A stretch of DNA of 64,000 nucleotides from [Limnothrix rosea] IAM M-220 (GCF_001904615.1 NZ_MRBY01000014.1:19647-83646), one strand, 5' to 3'. Positions 26,991-36,700 are shown, numbered from the stretch's first letter. Notes: a model not told the origin generated them from the letters alone. Numbers and translations are program-made.

Positions 26991-27440
26991 GTGGAACGTA
27001 CTTTTGTAATGGTGAAGCCCGACGGCGTACAGCGCGGCTTGGCTGGGAATGTCATTGCTCGCTTTGAGGCAAAGGGTTTTAAGCTTGTCGGTCTCAAGCT
27101 TGTGTCCGTATCTAAGGAGCTTGCAGAAGAGCATTATGGTGTTCACAAGGAAAGACCTTTCTTTGGTAGCCTTGTTTCCTTTATCACTTCCTCTCCTGTT
27201 GTGGCAATGGTTTGGGAAGGCAAGAATGTTATTTCTGCCGCGCGTACGCTCATCGGTGCAACGAATCCCATTGAGGCAGCACCCGGCACAATCCGTGGCG
27301 ATTTCGGTATGGATATCGGCCGCAATTTGATTCATGGTTCCGACGGCGCTGATACTGCGGCTAGCGAAATTGCACTTTGGTTTAACGAAGATGAGCTTGC
27401 GAGCTGGGAACCTGCAACAACGTCTTGGTTGTATGAATAA
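26991..27440 (+). CDS. ndk: Nucleoside diphosphate kinase
   Basis: A 149-residue enzyme from a GTG start with a strong AAGGAGAA site upstream. The phosphate-accepting His115 lies in NLIHGSDG, and the N-terminus [15 protein letters not shown] is canonical. It transfers the gamma phosphate between NTPs and NDPs, keeping nucleotide pools balanced. It is a single gene with its own terminator. Confidence 0.97.
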   Translation: MERTFVMVKPDGVQRGLAGNVIARFEAKGFKLVGLKLVSVSKELAEEHYGVHKERPFFGSLVSFITSSPVVAMVWEGKNVISAARTLIGATNPIEAAPGTIRGDFGMDIGRNLIHGSDGADTAASEIALWFNEDELASWEPATTSWLYE

Positions 27441-27520
27441 ATTTTTGTGATTTCGACCGAAAAGAAAAATAATCACTGATAGTCGTTTCAGTAAAGCTTT
27501 AAACCGATCAAGAAGCTCAA

Positions 27521-27563
27521 GCCCCCCTTAACAAGGGGGATTTAGGAGATCCTAAGTTTTAGG
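27521..27563. repeat. Two adjacent short inverted repeats after ndk
   Basis: CCCCCTT and AAGGGGG form a 7-bp stem around AAC at 27523-27539, followed by CCTAAGTTTTAGG at 27551-27563. The first resembles the C-rich/G-rich small repeats scattered in many cyanobacterial genomes. No T-run follows it. Confidence 0.6.
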
Positions 27564-27585
27564 CTTAATCGAAAAAACTATATTT

Positions 27586-27617
27586 CCCCTTTGAGATATT
27601 CTCCGAGGGGATTTTTT
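27586..27617 (+). terminator. Rho-independent terminator of ndk
   Basis: CCCCTTTGAGA pairs with TCTCCGAGGGG (one mismatch) around a TAT loop, followed by ATTTTTTT. It lies 145 bases after the ndk stop. Confidence 0.7.
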
Positions 27618-27643
27618 TGTTATGGTCGTGGTCGGCAAGACTG

Positions 27644-27671
27644 GTAGGGGTTTAACATGTTAAACCCCTAC
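27644..27671. repeat. Perfect 28-bp palindrome between ndk and nurA
   Basis: GTAGGGGTTTAACA and its exact complement meet without a spacer. As RNA it would form a continuous hairpin in either direction. It may be a mobile palindromic element or act as a terminator for the convergent genes, but no long T-run follows. Confidence 0.7.
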
Positions 27672-27737
27672 AGGATAAGGCTTTAAAGTTTATCTGATGT
27701 CTTAACTTTGATGGCTTTGACTATACTTGTGAAATCT

Positions 27738-28961
27738 CTAAGCAACAGAACCGCGTTTACGGGTTTCTTTGTAGGATACACCGACATTTTTTAGGCCAGC
27801 TTTCACCATTTGTTGTTCGAGCAATGAGAAAAATCTTGCCCGATCGCCGCCTCGAATAACGGCTTGATTGTGGGCTTCGGCGATCGCCACTGGATAGCCA
27901 AATCCTTTATTCACCTGACCTAACAAAATGCCGAGAGTCTGATCCAATAATTTTTCGTCTTCCGCTAGCCACAGGGGAAACTCAACACGAGCAACTTCTG
28001 CACCGACATGGATATAACAAAAACAAACTTGATCTTCGGGCGGATACATCTGCAAAATACGGGACTGACTTTGCCAAATACCGCTGCGTTCTCCCGGTTT
28101 TAATTGGTTGTTCCAGAGGGTACTGTCGCGAATCGGTTCAATGGTTTGACAGGGAAGCGTTTCACGAAATTCTGGTCGGCGATCGCCCGTAGTTTGGTCG
28201 AGGCAATGGGTCGCACAATCTGGATTTTTATGGGGACAAGCCGCTAAACGCAAGTAATGTACTGCATCAATACTGCGTGTTGAACTGATGTAACCCAACA
28301 GCGGAATTTTCGTTTCCCGCAGCCGTTGCCATGCCTCCAACACCGGAATTAAAATCCTTTCCCGTGCCTCCAGCGGAATATTCTCTAAAAACCAATACAC
28401 CAGTGAACCATCCACCATCGCCACATTCGGAATATGCTCGTGGGAACCCGGTGGTAACACCCACTTACAAGCCATCTCTGCAAGCATCTGTCCCTCCGAT
28501 GCTGTACGACAATAGCCCATCCATTCATCGGTGCGAATACCCCATTTCCGAGACACATAGAGATCTTCAGGGCGATAAAAAACTTCGGGAATATTGTCTA
28601 GCAATGGATGCAAACTCTGACCGTAATGCAGCATAATCCGCCCGACATTAATCAGGTAGCAGTAGGCAATTTCGTGGTGGGAAGGGGCGATCTGAGAGCC
28701 GTCCGTCGCAAATACTGTGTGGGCTTTTGGCGGCGCAGAAATCATAACGCGCGTATCCAGCGGCTCCAAGGGCACTGCGCAATTAAAAATTAGGCGATCG
28801 CCCCACCTTGCATACAGATCTTGTAATTGCTGAAAATTCTGCTGAGCCGCACCGAGTAACGCAATACCTCGCTCCACCCGTTCCCTACCATCATTCGCTT
28901 GCTGCCGGAGATGCCTCCCCATATCGGGAAGTTGCCCAGCAATTTTTGTCAGATCCAACAT
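27738..28961 (-). CDS. nurA: NurA-domain nuclease
   Basis: A 407-residue protein with the NurA signature VFATDGSQIAPSHHE near residue 85, where the Asp binds metal in the RNase-H-like active site. A second acidic motif, AMVDGSLVYWFLE, lies near 205. NurA is a single- and double-strand DNA nuclease working with HerA in end resection; cyanobacterial members often stand apart from herA, as here. The start at 28961 gives the family length. It converges with ndk. Confidence 0.85.
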   Translation of the reverse strand: MLDLTKIAGQLPDMGRHLRQQANDGRERVERGIALLGAAQQNFQQLQDLYARWGDRLIFNCAVPLEPLDTRVMISAPPKAHTVFATDGSQIAPSHHEIAYCYLINVGRIMLHYGQSLHPLLDNIPEVFYRPEDLYVSRKWGIRTDEWMGYCRTASEGQMLAEMACKWVLPPGSHEHIPNVAMVDGSLVYWFLENIPLEARERILIPVLEAWQRLRETKIPLLGYISSTRSIDAVHYLRLAACPHKNPDCATHCLDQTTGDRRPEFRETLPCQTIEPIRDSTLWNNQLKPGERSGIWQSQSRILQMYPPEDQVCFCYIHVGAEVARVEFPLWLAEDEKLLDQTLGILLGQVNKGFGYPVAIAEAHNQAVIRGGDRARFFSLLEQQMVKAGLKNVGVSYKETRKRGSVA

Positions 28962-29075
28962 ACATTTGCGTTGCTCTCTAAGCCCTGTCGCTGACTATTT
29001 TAATTGTTGCAAACAAAAGTAGATCACCTAGGGCGATCGCCTCACATTTTACAAAAAAACTTCGCCGTAAAAAAC

Positions 29076-29288
29076 CTATGTGTCCGCCGACCAATGATTA
29101 ATCCGGTCTAACAATAGCGGCACTACAATAACCACAAGCTTAATCATCCAAGGCGCGTAACACACAGCCAAAAATCCAGTAAATACAGCAACAGAGGCCG
29201 TGGCTACTTTCACAACTTCTTCCTTTGTATTGAAGCTCAAACAAATGGCACAGACTGCAATACCGAGAGCAAACAGGGAAAGATTCAT
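29076..29288 (-). CDS. Small membrane protein of unknown function
   Basis: From the ATG at 29288 (MNLSLFALGIAVCAICLSF) this is a 70-residue protein with two or three hydrophobic segments and little else; an upstream start at 29321 would add eleven residues. No family is recognised. A transmembrane role is clear from composition only. It could be a non-functional frame, but length and hydrophobicity pattern make a real gene somewhat more likely. Confidence 0.45.
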   Translation of the reverse strand: MNLSLFALGIAVCAICLSFNTKEEVVKVATASVAVFTGFLAVCYAPWMIKLVVIVVPLLLDRINHWSADT

Positions 29289-29534
29289 ATTTTTTAAAAG
29301 CTCAATGACTTTCAGAAGCAATATGTGCGTTCCTTCAGGAGTCCCCTACTTCCGTCCTCTGGCTGTCTTGCGGCGGCGGTCAGAAGATGAACGATTCATT
29401 AAGATATATGTCATTGTACTCCGTTATTTTTCCCTGTCAATCAGCAAGGGACTAAATATTTCGTAATCAACATAGCCGCAATGTCCACTAGAACGATATA
29501 GGCAGGATGACATCCCCCGTGATATTTACGAATG

Positions 29535-30074
29535 TTACGGAGTAATCACTTCGCCGTCGGGAATATCCAGTTCGATCGCCGCACCGCGATCCATCACTTC
29601 CACATCCCACTGTCCCCGTCGGGCTGATTCGAATACGACATAACGGCCATCGGGGCTAATTTGCGGATTGCGTACCCAGTGGCGATACCCTTGGGTCAAA
29701 ATATCTGAACGCTTGGTGGCACGGTCATACAAAATAATATCAGGCTTCCCCTGGGGACTCGACAGATAAACGATATAGCGGGCGCTACGGCTCAGACTAG
29801 GGCTTTCGTGAATCGCGCCTTTTTGGTTCAGATTTGGCAGAGAAATGAAGCGTTTCTGGGTCAGGTCATAAAATAAAACTTCGCTAGTACCGTTGCGATT
29901 TGAGATAAATGCCAGCCAGCGACCATCGCCACTGAGGGCAGGCTGTTCATCGTGGAAGCGGCTATTGAGGGTTGTGGGTGCTGAGGTATCGTTCCCGAAG
30001 GTACAACCTCCGAGGCTGAGAATCAAAATAGTCAGCCAAAGCTGAAACGGAATTTGCCTATACACAGCACGCAA
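29535..30074 (-). CDS. TolB-like (PD40 repeat) lipoprotein
   Basis: A 179-residue protein with a lipoprotein signal (LWLTILILSLGGC), Cys about residue 24. It is followed by beta-propeller half-motifs of the TolB/PD40 type: GDGRWLAFISNRNG, SRSARYIVYLSSPQG, SPDGRYVVFESARRG. Only three blades are present, so it is short for a full propeller. The start is uncertain: TTG at 30074 or GTG at 30065. It probably faces the periplasm. It lies 37 bases after ycf66 on the same strand. Confidence 0.75.
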   Translation of the reverse strand: MRAVYRQIPFQLWLTILILSLGGCTFGNDTSAPTTLNSRFHDEQPALSGDGRWLAFISNRNGTSEVLFYDLTQKRFISLPNLNQKGAIHESPSLSRSARYIVYLSSPQGKPDIILYDRATKRSDILTQGYRHWVRNPQISPDGRYVVFESARRGQWDVEVMDRGAAIELDIPDGEVITP

Positions 30075-30111
30075 TGATCAGAAGAATAGATTCGATACTT
30101 TTAGTAATGCT

Positions 30112-31008
30112 TTAGTAGTCGAAGTTGACAGGATTTTCAGGGCGGCGATCGCCTTCATTTATTTCAGGCGTTTCAGGGGCTTGATCATCCCAATCTTGGG
30201 TTTCATCACCTTCAAAACTCACACCATTAATCGGTTGATAATCAACGGTTGCCACATCTTCATTAGCACTATCATAACGCTCAGGACGAGGACGGCGGGG
30301 ACGGCGGGGCGCTTCTCCATTAGGGCGAGGACGACGGGGGCGGTTTGTGGGGGGCGTTTCCACCGGGCGATCGCCTTCATCCCAAGCATCTTCAGACCAA
30401 ACATCCGTCACACCACCAGCTTCATAACCACCAGCGGCATCATAGCCATAGTCATCTGGGCGGGAAGGACGACGATTTGGGGTACGGGCAGGGCGGCGGT
30501 TAGGAGAACGCGGTGGACGATTCCGGGAAGGGACAGAGCTGCGGCTAGCACGGGGTGTTGGTGCTTGAGCTTCTTCTTCATAGCCTCGGCTACGACTGGG
30601 GCGGGGTTCTTCATAGCCACGCAGACGGCGTTCGTAGCGATCTTCCGTTTGGTAGGGTTCGATTTGATCTAGCTCCGCGCGATATACCCGGCTAACAGGG
30701 CGATCGTCATCCACAATGGGCGTACTGCGACGTGCCTGTTCTGTGGCCAAGCCTCTCAAACGAATCGACTCAATCGCAAAAAATACCGCTGAACCGGACA
30801 GTAAAAATTGTCCGAACTGGAGAATCGGGTCGAGTCGCCAACCCTGAAATAACAAAATAAAGCCACAGAGTAGCCCCACTGCAGCGAAAAAAATGTCGTG
30901 GTCACGGGAGAGCTCAGGGCGTACCGAACGCAAAAAATAGAGAGCAGCCCCTGCTGCTGCTAGAGCAATTCCCAAAATACTGGCGGAATTTAGCCCGAAA
31001 TTAACCAT
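30112..31008 (-). CDS. ycf66: Ycf66-family protein
   Basis: A 298-residue protein. The first 90 residues have two or three membrane segments (SILGIALAAAGAALYFLR, IFFAAVGLLCGFILLFQGW) and the Ycf66 pattern LFQGWRLDPILQFGQ. The remaining 200 residues are low-complexity, rich in Arg, Pro and acidic residues, and probably disordered. Ycf66 is found only in cyanobacteria and plastids and its function is unknown. It follows psbX, a neighbourhood seen in other cyanobacteria. Confidence 0.85.
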   Translation of the reverse strand: MVNFGLNSASILGIALAAAGAALYFLRSVRPELSRDHDIFFAAVGLLCGFILLFQGWRLDPILQFGQFLLSGSAVFFAIESIRLRGLATEQARRSTPIVDDDRPVSRVYRAELDQIEPYQTEDRYERRLRGYEEPRPSRSRGYEEEAQAPTPRASRSSVPSRNRPPRSPNRRPARTPNRRPSRPDDYGYDAAGGYEAGGVTDVWSEDAWDEGDRPVETPPTNRPRRPRPNGEAPRRPRRPRPERYDSANEDVATVDYQPINGVSFEGDETQDWDDQAPETPEINEGDRRPENPVNFDY

Positions 31009-31148
31009 GTTTGATCTCCCTTGACTCTACCTTCTATACTAACGAGTTCGGTTCTAAGATACTAAGATACTTCAATAGCAAAACAGGTGGACAGCGATAC
31101 AACGTCATCCACCCGACAGAGATTTTGAAATTTGCAAAATGAAGAATA

Positions 31149-31265
31149 TTAACGTTGGATTTTGTCCTGCTGGCTAATAAAAATGAGAAATGCGGTTGCA
31201 GGGATAACAACGATTAAAGTGCCGGCTAAAAGACTATAGAAGAAGTTTGCTAAAGAAGGAGTCAT
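31149..31265 (-). CDS. psbX: Photosystem II subunit PsbX
   Basis: A 38-residue single-span protein, MTPSLANFFYSLLAGTLIVV and then IPATAFLIFISQQDKIQR. It matches PsbX in length, start and the conserved IPAT...FISQ segment. PsbX is a peripheral low-molecular-mass subunit of photosystem II near the QB site in the thylakoid membrane. It is read divergently from the permease gene and towards ycf66. Confidence 0.93.
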   Translation of the reverse strand: MTPSLANFFYSLLAGTLIVVIPATAFLIFISQQDKIQR

Positions 31266-31340
31266 GGGAACGTTTCCTAATGGTATTTAATAATTTGTTG
31301 TTGATAATTTTGCCATATTCTTCGCCCTATCTAGCCATTG

Positions 31341-32993
31341 ATGTTTAGAATCTCCCTTTCGGCTCCGAAAAAGATGCCTTGGCGGATGTGGGGCTATTAC
31401 TGTTTTGGTGCGGCGATCGCCTTTAGTCTATGGGACGTTTTTCAAAATAATAATGGGCTGCTCAATGGTGGTGGTTTTGCCTTACTCGGTGGGTTTTTAC
31501 GGGCAAGTTTACAGCCGGATTTAAGCGCTGAGTTTCTCCAGATAGTGACGACCGCAACCCTCACCACTTTTGCCTATGCGGTGTGTGGCACATTTTTTAG
31601 TTTAAGTTTTGGGTTTGTCGGAGGATTGCTCAGTGCCAAGGTTGTTTGGCAATCTCTCTTGCCTCGGCAGTCGTTAATTATTTGGCAGGGTATTCGTGCT
31701 GTGTTGGCTGTACCTCGCGCGATTCATGAGTTGGTGTGGGGGTTAATCTTGATTAATATTTGGGGGTTAGATTCGCTAGTGGCGTTGGGGGCGATCGCCT
31801 TACCCTTTGGCGCGATTGTGTCTAAAGTTTTTGCAGAAATTTTAGATGAAACACCCAAGGAAGGATTTAATACACTCGTCGTCGCTGGCATCCACCCAGC
31901 ACAGGCAATGCTCTATGGCCTCTTGCCCCAAGCTTTGTTTAATCTGTTGTCCTACGGTTTTTATCGTTTTGAATGTTCGCTGCGTTCGGCTGCTGTCCTC
32001 GGTATCATTGGCGCAGGCGGGCTGGGCTACGAAATTTTCCTAAGTTTACAGTCGCTGCGATATGAGCAGCTTTGGACGCTTTTCTATGCCCTCATTGCGC
32101 TCAATGCGGTGGTGGATTGGAGTAGTGGCTTCCTGCGAAAAAAGCTTGGTTGCACGAGCCGACTAGACCTCAATACGAAGCGATACCAAGTCAATGTCCA
32201 AAAACGGCATTGGCTCCTGGGCACAATGTTCGGCGCGGGGGGATTAGTGAGTTGGGGTTTTTGGTTTATTCGCCCGGACTGGCAACGGCTATGGTCAAGG
32301 CAAGCGGGTCTTTTTCTGGAAGAAGTGACATCGCAACTGCAACGTTTTGAATTTAACCGAGAGATGCTCATTGATTTGTTTTGGCTCAGTGTTCAAACTC
32401 TCGAAATGTCAATTTTGGCGATCGCCTTAGCTGGTGTTGGCGGATTTATCCTTGCTTTTTGTGCGGCAGAGATTTTTAAAACAAATTCGACTCGACCCCA
32501 AGTTTTAGCGCCGGGGGCGCGTTATTTTAGTCGTTTCGTTTTATTAATTTGCCGGGGTATTCCTGCCCCCATCTGGGCGTTGGTGATTTTGTTTATTCTG
32601 TTTCCGGGGATCTTGCCGGGGGCGATCGCCCTAGGGATTCACAACCTCGGCGTTTTAGGGCGCTTAATGACCGAAGTGATCGAAAACCTAGACCGCAAAC
32701 CCATTGAGGCTTTAGATCAACTGGGAAGTTCTCCTAGCTCTGTTTTTCTTTACGGCGTTGTGCCGCTAACCTTACCGAACTTCATTGCCTACACTTTCTA
32801 TCGCTGGGAAGTTTGCTTAAGGGAAACAGTCATTGTCGGTTTAGTGGGGGCGGGTGGTTTGGGGCGACTCCTCACAGAACAGCTCAGTAGCTTTAATTAT
32901 GCTGGGGTAATGCTCACACTGATTTGCTTTTTGGTGTTAACCCAGTTTGTTGATCAATTTAGTGCTTTGCTACGCCGGAAATCAGACCCTTAA
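31341..32993 (+). CDS. Fused double PhnE-type ABC permease
   Basis: From the ATG at 31341 (MFRISLSAPKKMPWRM) this protein has 550 residues; a TTG one codon earlier is unlikely. It contains two binding-protein-dependent permease domains in tandem. Each has an EAA-like loop: ETPKEGFNTLVVAGI.. near 175 and NLDRKPIEALDQLGSSP near 455. This is the fused PhnE arrangement of phosphonate/phosphite importers. No phnC ATPase or phnD binding protein lies beside it. Substrate is inferred from the family only. Confidence 0.85.
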   Translation: MFRISLSAPKKMPWRMWGYYCFGAAIAFSLWDVFQNNNGLLNGGGFALLGGFLRASLQPDLSAEFLQIVTTATLTTFAYAVCGTFFSLSFGFVGGLLSAKVVWQSLLPRQSLIIWQGIRAVLAVPRAIHELVWGLILINIWGLDSLVALGAIALPFGAIVSKVFAEILDETPKEGFNTLVVAGIHPAQAMLYGLLPQALFNLLSYGFYRFECSLRSAAVLGIIGAGGLGYEIFLSLQSLRYEQLWTLFYALIALNAVVDWSSGFLRKKLGCTSRLDLNTKRYQVNVQKRHWLLGTMFGAGGLVSWGFWFIRPDWQRLWSRQAGLFLEEVTSQLQRFEFNREMLIDLFWLSVQTLEMSILAIALAGVGGFILAFCAAEIFKTNSTRPQVLAPGARYFSRFVLLICRGIPAPIWALVILFILFPGILPGAIALGIHNLGVLGRLMTEVIENLDRKPIEALDQLGSSPSSVFLYGVVPLTLPNFIAYTFYRWEVCLRETVIVGLVGAGGLGRLLTEQLSSFNYAGVMLTLICFLVLTQFVDQFSALLRRKSDP

Positions 32994-33112
32994 AACATCA
33001 GGATAGCGATGAGGCGATCGCCAACCTTGAAGAACTTCAAGCCATTTTGACAATCCGATTTTTTTAAGCTTTACTTACAGGTGAACTTCCGAGTCCATAG
33101 GCTTTCCGTCCC

Positions 33113-35020
33113 ATGTCCGATGCCGCATCTTCGCTAAATCTCCATACCCTTGAGCAGGATCTGCAAAATCGACTCCATGCGGAACCATCCCAAACGCAAC
33201 CAATGCAAGTGCGCTGCGTTTTTAAAGAAGGCATTTTAATTGTCCTAGTGCAGCATGGTGCACCCGCTTTGCCTTACCCCCGGAAAGTTTTTCGAGCGAT
33301 TCGCCAATTTCTCTACGAAGGCGATATTCTCCACCAACATCAAGTTCTAATGTATTTGCGCGTTGAGGGCAGTAATCAACCCTACGCTTTCCATACCCTG
33401 ACAGAACAAAGTAAACCTCCCACAGCAGAAGCGACAGCAGCGCCCACACCGATAGAGGCGGAAGCCCCGGCCGAGGCTGCCAGTGTTGCAGAATTGGAGG
33501 CAACAACAGAATCATCATTTGACGAAACGGATGAAGACTTTGAGGAATTTGCGTCGCCCTTTGAGCAAGACTCTGAAGTCGGAGTAAATGCATTAGATGA
33601 CGATGCTGATTTTGCAATGCCGGCGGCAGCAATGGATGAATATGATGGGGAAGATGAAGATCTTGGCTTTGAAGGTTTTACCTCAATGGATGAGGGCTTT
33701 GAGGACGATGATGATGAGGTAGATGAAGTTGGCGATCGCCGTTTAGGAAAAGCAACCCTCGCCTTTGCTGCTTGCCTTGCCCTCGCCTTTTCCGGCACAG
33801 CATTTTACGTGTTGACTCGCCCCTGTGTAATCGACCGCTGCGAAACCATGAGTCGTGCCGAAAAACTGAGTGAGCAATCCATTAAAACATTCCAGAGCAA
33901 TCCCACAGGCCAACAGATCCTGACAGCACAAGGACAACTAGACGATGCCATCAAAAAACTTGAAGCCATTCCTTTTTGGTCGCCCCGCTACACCGAAGCC
34001 CAAAGAAGATTAGAGGAATACCGCGCCCTCTCCGGCAGCCTTGATCAGGTGGTTAGCTCTTTGTTTAAAGCCTCTGAAGCTGCTCAAATGAGTCAAAATC
34101 CCCCCTTCCCCGCCGAAAAGTGGGCGGAAATTGCAACACAGTGGCAGGCGGCGATCGCCGGCTTGAGTCAAGTGCCGCCCCAAGACTTTTTCTATCCCTT
34201 CGCCCAAAGCAAAATCGACGCTTACGAGCGCAACTTAAATGCCATTAACCAACGCCTTACCCAGGAGGAGCAAGCTGTCGAAATCCTTGCCCAAGCCAAA
34301 GAAGCTGCCAAAGTTGCCCAGGTGCAACAGGGTGTCGCTCAATCCCTCGACAGTTGGGAGCAGGCCTATCTCTCATGGGCTAACGCTGTCCAGAAACTAG
34401 AGACTGTGGCGGAAGGTACAACAGCCTACGACGAAGCCCAAGAGCTCATCAGCAGTTATGTACCCCAGATGAGCGATAGCAAAGAACAGCAAGATAAAGA
34501 AACCTTTGCGAGAGATATCTACAACCAAGGTATCCGTATCTCCCAATTGGCGAGGGATGCAGAACTGGCAGAAAATTGGGAAGAGGCAACTTTTCACTGG
34601 CGTAATGCGATTCGCTACATGGAAGAAGTGCCAGAGGATACCTACCAAGCAACCCTCGCAAAACCGGCGATCGCCCGCTTTAACCAAGCCATCGAATCAT
34701 CCCAAGTGCAGTTGCAGCTCTACACACGCCTCAGACAAGCAGAAAACGATTTACGCCGTACCTGCGCTGGCGAACCAAATATTTGTACCTTTACCCTTGA
34801 TGCCCGCAATATCAATGTCAGACTGACGGCCGCCTACGTTAACGAAGTGCAAGAGACCGCTGTTCAAGCCAGCGCGACTAATAATAGCGACGCCAAAATC
34901 CGCATTCTCGACCACATTGCCACCCTTGAGCAAGCCCTTGAGGTGATTAGCAAAAATACGAATGTGCCTGTGCAGGTCTATGACGTAAATGGCGTGCTTT
35001 TAGTTGATTACAAGCCTTAA
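33113..35020 (+). CDS. Conserved membrane protein with acidic linker and helical C-terminus
   Basis: A protein of 635 residues. Residues 1-105 form a compact domain (VRCVFKEGILIVLVQHG, VLMYLRVEGS). Residues 110-208 are very acidic and Ala/Glu-rich, hence disordered. One membrane helix spans about 214-236 (ATLAFAACLALAFSGTAFYV). The rest is a long helical region of TPR or coiled-coil character with repeated W..A motifs. The membrane topology puts the acidic part in the cytoplasm and the helical part outside, if the helix is oriented by positive-inside residues. Function unknown. Confidence 0.75.
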   Translation: MSDAASSLNLHTLEQDLQNRLHAEPSQTQPMQVRCVFKEGILIVLVQHGAPALPYPRKVFRAIRQFLYEGDILHQHQVLMYLRVEGSNQPYAFHTLTEQSKPPTAEATAAPTPIEAEAPAEAASVAELEATTESSFDETDEDFEEFASPFEQDSEVGVNALDDDADFAMPAAAMDEYDGEDEDLGFEGFTSMDEGFEDDDDEVDEVGDRRLGKATLAFAACLALAFSGTAFYVLTRPCVIDRCETMSRAEKLSEQSIKTFQSNPTGQQILTAQGQLDDAIKKLEAIPFWSPRYTEAQRRLEEYRALSGSLDQVVSSLFKASEAAQMSQNPPFPAEKWAEIATQWQAAIAGLSQVPPQDFFYPFAQSKIDAYERNLNAINQRLTQEEQAVEILAQAKEAAKVAQVQQGVAQSLDSWEQAYLSWANAVQKLETVAEGTTAYDEAQELISSYVPQMSDSKEQQDKETFARDIYNQGIRISQLARDAELAENWEEATFHWRNAIRYMEEVPEDTYQATLAKPAIARFNQAIESSQVQLQLYTRLRQAENDLRRTCAGEPNICTFTLDARNINVRLTAAYVNEVQETAVQASATNNSDAKIRILDHIATLEQALEVISKNTNVPVQVYDVNGVLLVDYKP

Positions 35021-35071
35021 GCTCTCGCCCCTCTTTAGCATCAAAACCACCCTAAAAATCTAAAAGGAAGT

Positions 35072-35893
35072 CTAAAAAGATAGCGGCGCGATTGTATCGA
35101 TCAGCGTTGCTGTTTTGAGTGATTTACCGATGTGGTATTCACTGTAATCTCGCATCAACCTCTCTAGTCGCAACCATGCAGTTTCGAGAGGAAATACAGT
35201 ATTTTTTGACGACCACTCCGCAAAATTAGGCAACTGTGCCGCAGCCAAACCCTGTAAAAGTTCTAACTCTAGCGCCGTTAAACGTTGGTCAAGTTTGAGA
35301 CTAGCAGGACGTTGATCTAATCGGAAAACGCCGCCGAGACTATGGCTAAAACCTGTCCGCCAGCGGGGATCAACAAAATTTGCGTCGATAATCTCTTGGG
35401 TGACATTGCAACGTTGGGTTTGGGGAGCCAGTCCGGCGATCGCCAACAAATGAAAAACAGCTTGGGTAAGATGCGCCACAATTTCAACAACGCGATTTTC
35501 CGGCGTAATGTCTAATTGCTCTAGGCGCTGCAAATGCTCTAGTAGGAGACTATAAAGTTCAGTCTGGTACAGGTCACTAACGCCGAGATAACCCACTAAT
35601 TCTGCTAAATATTGCCCTGCCGCCAACTTACCAAAATCCTTGCTCAGCCCTGCGTGGGACGTTAATGTTTCCGCCTGGCTCACTCGATTCAGCGATCGCC
35701 CTTTAATCAGTAGAAAATCATTCACCACCAGAAGCTCAGTACGCCCCCGCAACTGAGAACGATGCTTCCGCGCTCCCGGCACCACCGCCTTTAATAACCC
35801 TAGCTCCGGCGACAAAATCGTCACCAAGCGATCCGATTCCCCCAGCGGATAACCCTTAATTACAATGCCTGTCACCTTAAAGGGAGTCGCCAT
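35072..35893 (-). CDS. recO: DNA repair protein RecO
   Basis: The ATG at 35893 (MATPFKVTGIVIKGYPLGES) is preferred; it lies one base after the deoC stop, so translation is coupled. The 273-residue protein has the N-terminal OB fold (SDRLVTILSPELGLLKAVVPGARK) and the helical RecO C-terminus. RecO works with RecR to load RecA on gapped DNA. The zinc-finger cysteines of some RecO proteins are not seen, as in other cyanobacterial members. Confidence 0.93.
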   Translation of the reverse strand: MATPFKVTGIVIKGYPLGESDRLVTILSPELGLLKAVVPGARKHRSQLRGRTELLVVNDFLLIKGRSLNRVSQAETLTSHAGLSKDFGKLAAGQYLAELVGYLGVSDLYQTELYSLLLEHLQRLEQLDITPENRVVEIVAHLTQAVFHLLAIAGLAPQTQRCNVTQEIIDANFVDPRWRTGFSHSLGGVFRLDQRPASLKLDQRLTALELELLQGLAAAQLPNFAEWSSKNTVFPLETAWLRLERLMRDYSEYHIGKSLKTATLIDTIAPLSF

Positions 35894-35894
35894 T

Positions 35895-36569
35895 CTAGTC
35901 CGCCATCGCGTCTCGCTCTTCCATAATTTTGACACCCCGCGACGTGCCCAATCGAGTTGCCCCAGCCCGAATCAAATTCAGAGCCTGTTCTGGGGTTTTG
36001 ATTCCCCCCGCCGCCTTAATCCCAATGCGACCCTTGGTAATGCCACTCAGTAATTTGACATCATCTGTAGTCGCCCCCCCAAACCAACCAGTCGATGTTT
36101 TGAGGTAATCCGCCCCTGCATCTAGGCATATTTCTGCGGCTAAACATTTTTCGTCATCGGTCAGTAGGCTCGTCTCCAAAACTGCCTTCACAATGACCCC
36201 GGTTAGCTCCCGAATTTCTGCAATTTCTTGGTAAACATCATCAGACCGACCCATTTTTAGTAAACCGAGACTGAGAACAACATCGAGTTCCGTTGCGCCA
36301 TTGTCCACCGCTTCTTGGGCTTCATAGAGTTTTGTCGCTCGCGTATGGGCACCGGAGGGAAACCCGATAACAGTACAAACTTGGGTACGACTATTATGCA
36401 ATTCTTCCTCAGCAATGCGCACCATATTTGGATACACACAGACACAGGGAAAGCGCCACTGGTCTGCCTGCTGACAATAATGTTTGACCTGTTCCACCGT
36501 TGCCGCCGGATGCAGCATCGAATGCTCAATGTAGCGAGAGAGATCAATTTCGTATTCAGAAATAGCCAT
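35895..36569 (-). CDS. deoC: Deoxyribose-phosphate aldolase
   Basis: A 224-residue class I aldolase. The Schiff-base Lys157 lies in [10 protein letters not shown], and the family motif ELDVVL is at 94-99. It splits 2-deoxyribose 5-phosphate into glyceraldehyde 3-phosphate and acetaldehyde in deoxynucleoside breakdown. It forms a tight pair with recO. Confidence 0.95.
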   Translation of the reverse strand: MAISEYEIDLSRYIEHSMLHPAATVEQVKHYCQQADQWRFPCVCVYPNMVRIAEEELHNSRTQVCTVIGFPSGAHTRATKLYEAQEAVDNGATELDVVLSLGLLKMGRSDDVYQEIAEIRELTGVIVKAVLETSLLTDDEKCLAAEICLDAGADYLKTSTGWFGGATTDDVKLLSGITKGRIGIKAAGGIKTPEQALNLIRAGATRLGTSRGVKIMEERDAMAD

Positions 36570-36700
36570 AGGTGTGTCGTCAACAAACTCCTTTAATTTT
36601 GACAGATTGATGAGGTACTGGACATTTCCTTACTAAGAATTACGAACAGATAATGTAATAATGCCCCAATTTCTTGCTCAGCATCAAAAAAACTAAGCAT

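Noticed and set aside
26841..27476. 211-residue frame antisense to ndk
   Set aside because: It lies opposite the certain ndk gene, has a Cys/His/Arg-rich composition typical of a shadow frame and matches no family.
27644..27671. CRISPR repeat or integrase attachment site
   Set aside because: It is a single palindrome without spacers or a neighbouring integrase.
33222..33798. Minus-strand Ser-rich frames of about 137 residues
   Set aside because: They are the antisense of the acidic linker of the 635-residue protein; Ser-rich content follows from the GAA/GAT codons.
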